Of a stretch of 64,000 nt of DNA, positions 63,789 to 64,000 are shown piece by piece. Where the stretch lies: assembly GCA_900471515.1 (NCBI GenBank), contig UCFC01000010.1, positions 186,001-250,000 of the forward strand. Reading direction: 5' to 3'. The notes below the pieces were generated by a model. That model was given only the letters and a program-made list of their open reading frames with translations, did no database searches and was not told where the DNA came from. A program made the translations under genes and the position numbers. Every line of letters begins with the position of its first letter. Within the stretch, counting starts at the first letter, position 1. The stretch is from Hyphomicrobiales bacterium (GTDB lineage: Bacteria > Pseudomonadota > Alphaproteobacteria > Rhizobiales > Rhizobiaceae).

Positions 63789-64000
63789 TCACGATTGCAC
63801 TCTGCCAGCCTTATGCGACCGGCGGAATGCGGTGATCCTGCACGTATAGAGTGCCGGCGAGACCTCTTCGTCCGCCCGGTCAGGAAAGAGTTGACGGCGC
63901 ATGCGATCGAGGGCCTCGGCCTCCTTGCGTGTTCTTGCCAGCAGATCGGTGGTGATATCGCCGTAGCGCGAGCCGTCCGCTGAAGCGACGCCGACAGTGC
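63789..64000 (-). CDS. C-terminal end of a gene entering the window, unknown
   Basis: On the minus strand the frame is open from the window edge to TGA at 63789-63791, giving 69 residues: ASADGSRYGDITTDLLART, then RKEAEALDRMRRQLFPDRAD and a basic end. The composition looks coding, but no family is recognised and the start lies outside. Confidence 0.45.
   Translation of the reverse strand, partial: TVGVASADGSRYGDITTDLLARTRKEAEALDRMRRQLFPDRADEEVSPALYTCRITAFRRSHKAGRVQS

Overview
The window looks like a piece of a Rhizobiaceae genome (Rhizobium/Agrobacterium/Sinorhizobium type). The indications are succinoglycan-type exo gene homologues, a DUF6074-like small protein, BTLCP and DUF1194 proteins, and minCDE preceded by two CtrA-type boxes. 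In several Rhizobiaceae, minCDE, ugp and exo genes lie on a chromid or second chromosome, so I infer a secondary replicon. No rRNA, tRNA, CRISPR array or replication origin was recognised.

Layout. 1-3000: the 3' end of a luciferase-like oxidoreductase, a DUF1194 protein and small genes. 3011-10484: a carbohydrate catabolic operon on the minus strand (oxidoreductase, TIM-barrel isomerase, solute-binding protein, two permeases, ATPase), with a divergent LacI regulator and three operator-like palindromes between them. 10667-18867: left part of an exopolysaccharide (EPS) locus, holding a glycosyltransferase, two paralogous GH16 glycanases on either side of a PhyH-type oxygenase, ExoM-like transferase, ExoT-like flippase and a first ExoV-like pyruvyltransferase. 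19200-25430: an accessory module with a PPP-type phosphatase, a membrane-anchored unknown, a secreted unknown, an OPX lipoprotein, a Wzy-type polymerase and a BTLCP protease. 26405-30086: a 144-residue RTX protein and a two-gene type I secretion system. 30167-32640: insertion-sequence wreckage with a young IS3-family (IS407-group) element inserted in an IS481-type relic, next to two IS5-type relics. 32607-45413: right part of the EPS locus, with ExoA-, ExoL-, ExoU- and ExoO-like transferases, a GT4 enzyme, an epimerase, a second ExoV-like pyruvyltransferase, ExoQ and the tyrosine kinase/co-polymerase ExoP.

45480-52462: esterase, VOC dioxygenase, uracil-DNA glycosylase, then manB-manC-ugd for GDP-mannose and UDP-glucuronate. 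52826-58569: an ugp-like operon (B-A-E-Q-C) with an RpiR-type regulator. 58655-60498: minCDE. 60810-64000: alpha/beta hydrolase, membrane acyltransferase, a small protein, a truncated ribosomal protein S21 paralogue and the 3' end of an unknown gene.

How it fits together. The exo-type genes can build, flip, polymerise and export a succinoglycan-like heteropolysaccharide, but the initiating transferase (ExoY type) is not in the window. The duplicated pyruvyltransferases, extra glycosyltransferases, PhyH oxygenase and mannose/glucuronate supply genes suggest a repeat unit different from standard succinoglycan, or a second polymer. The accessory module, the paired GH16 enzymes and the small RTX/T1SS unit are the least explained parts and the best candidates for new biology.
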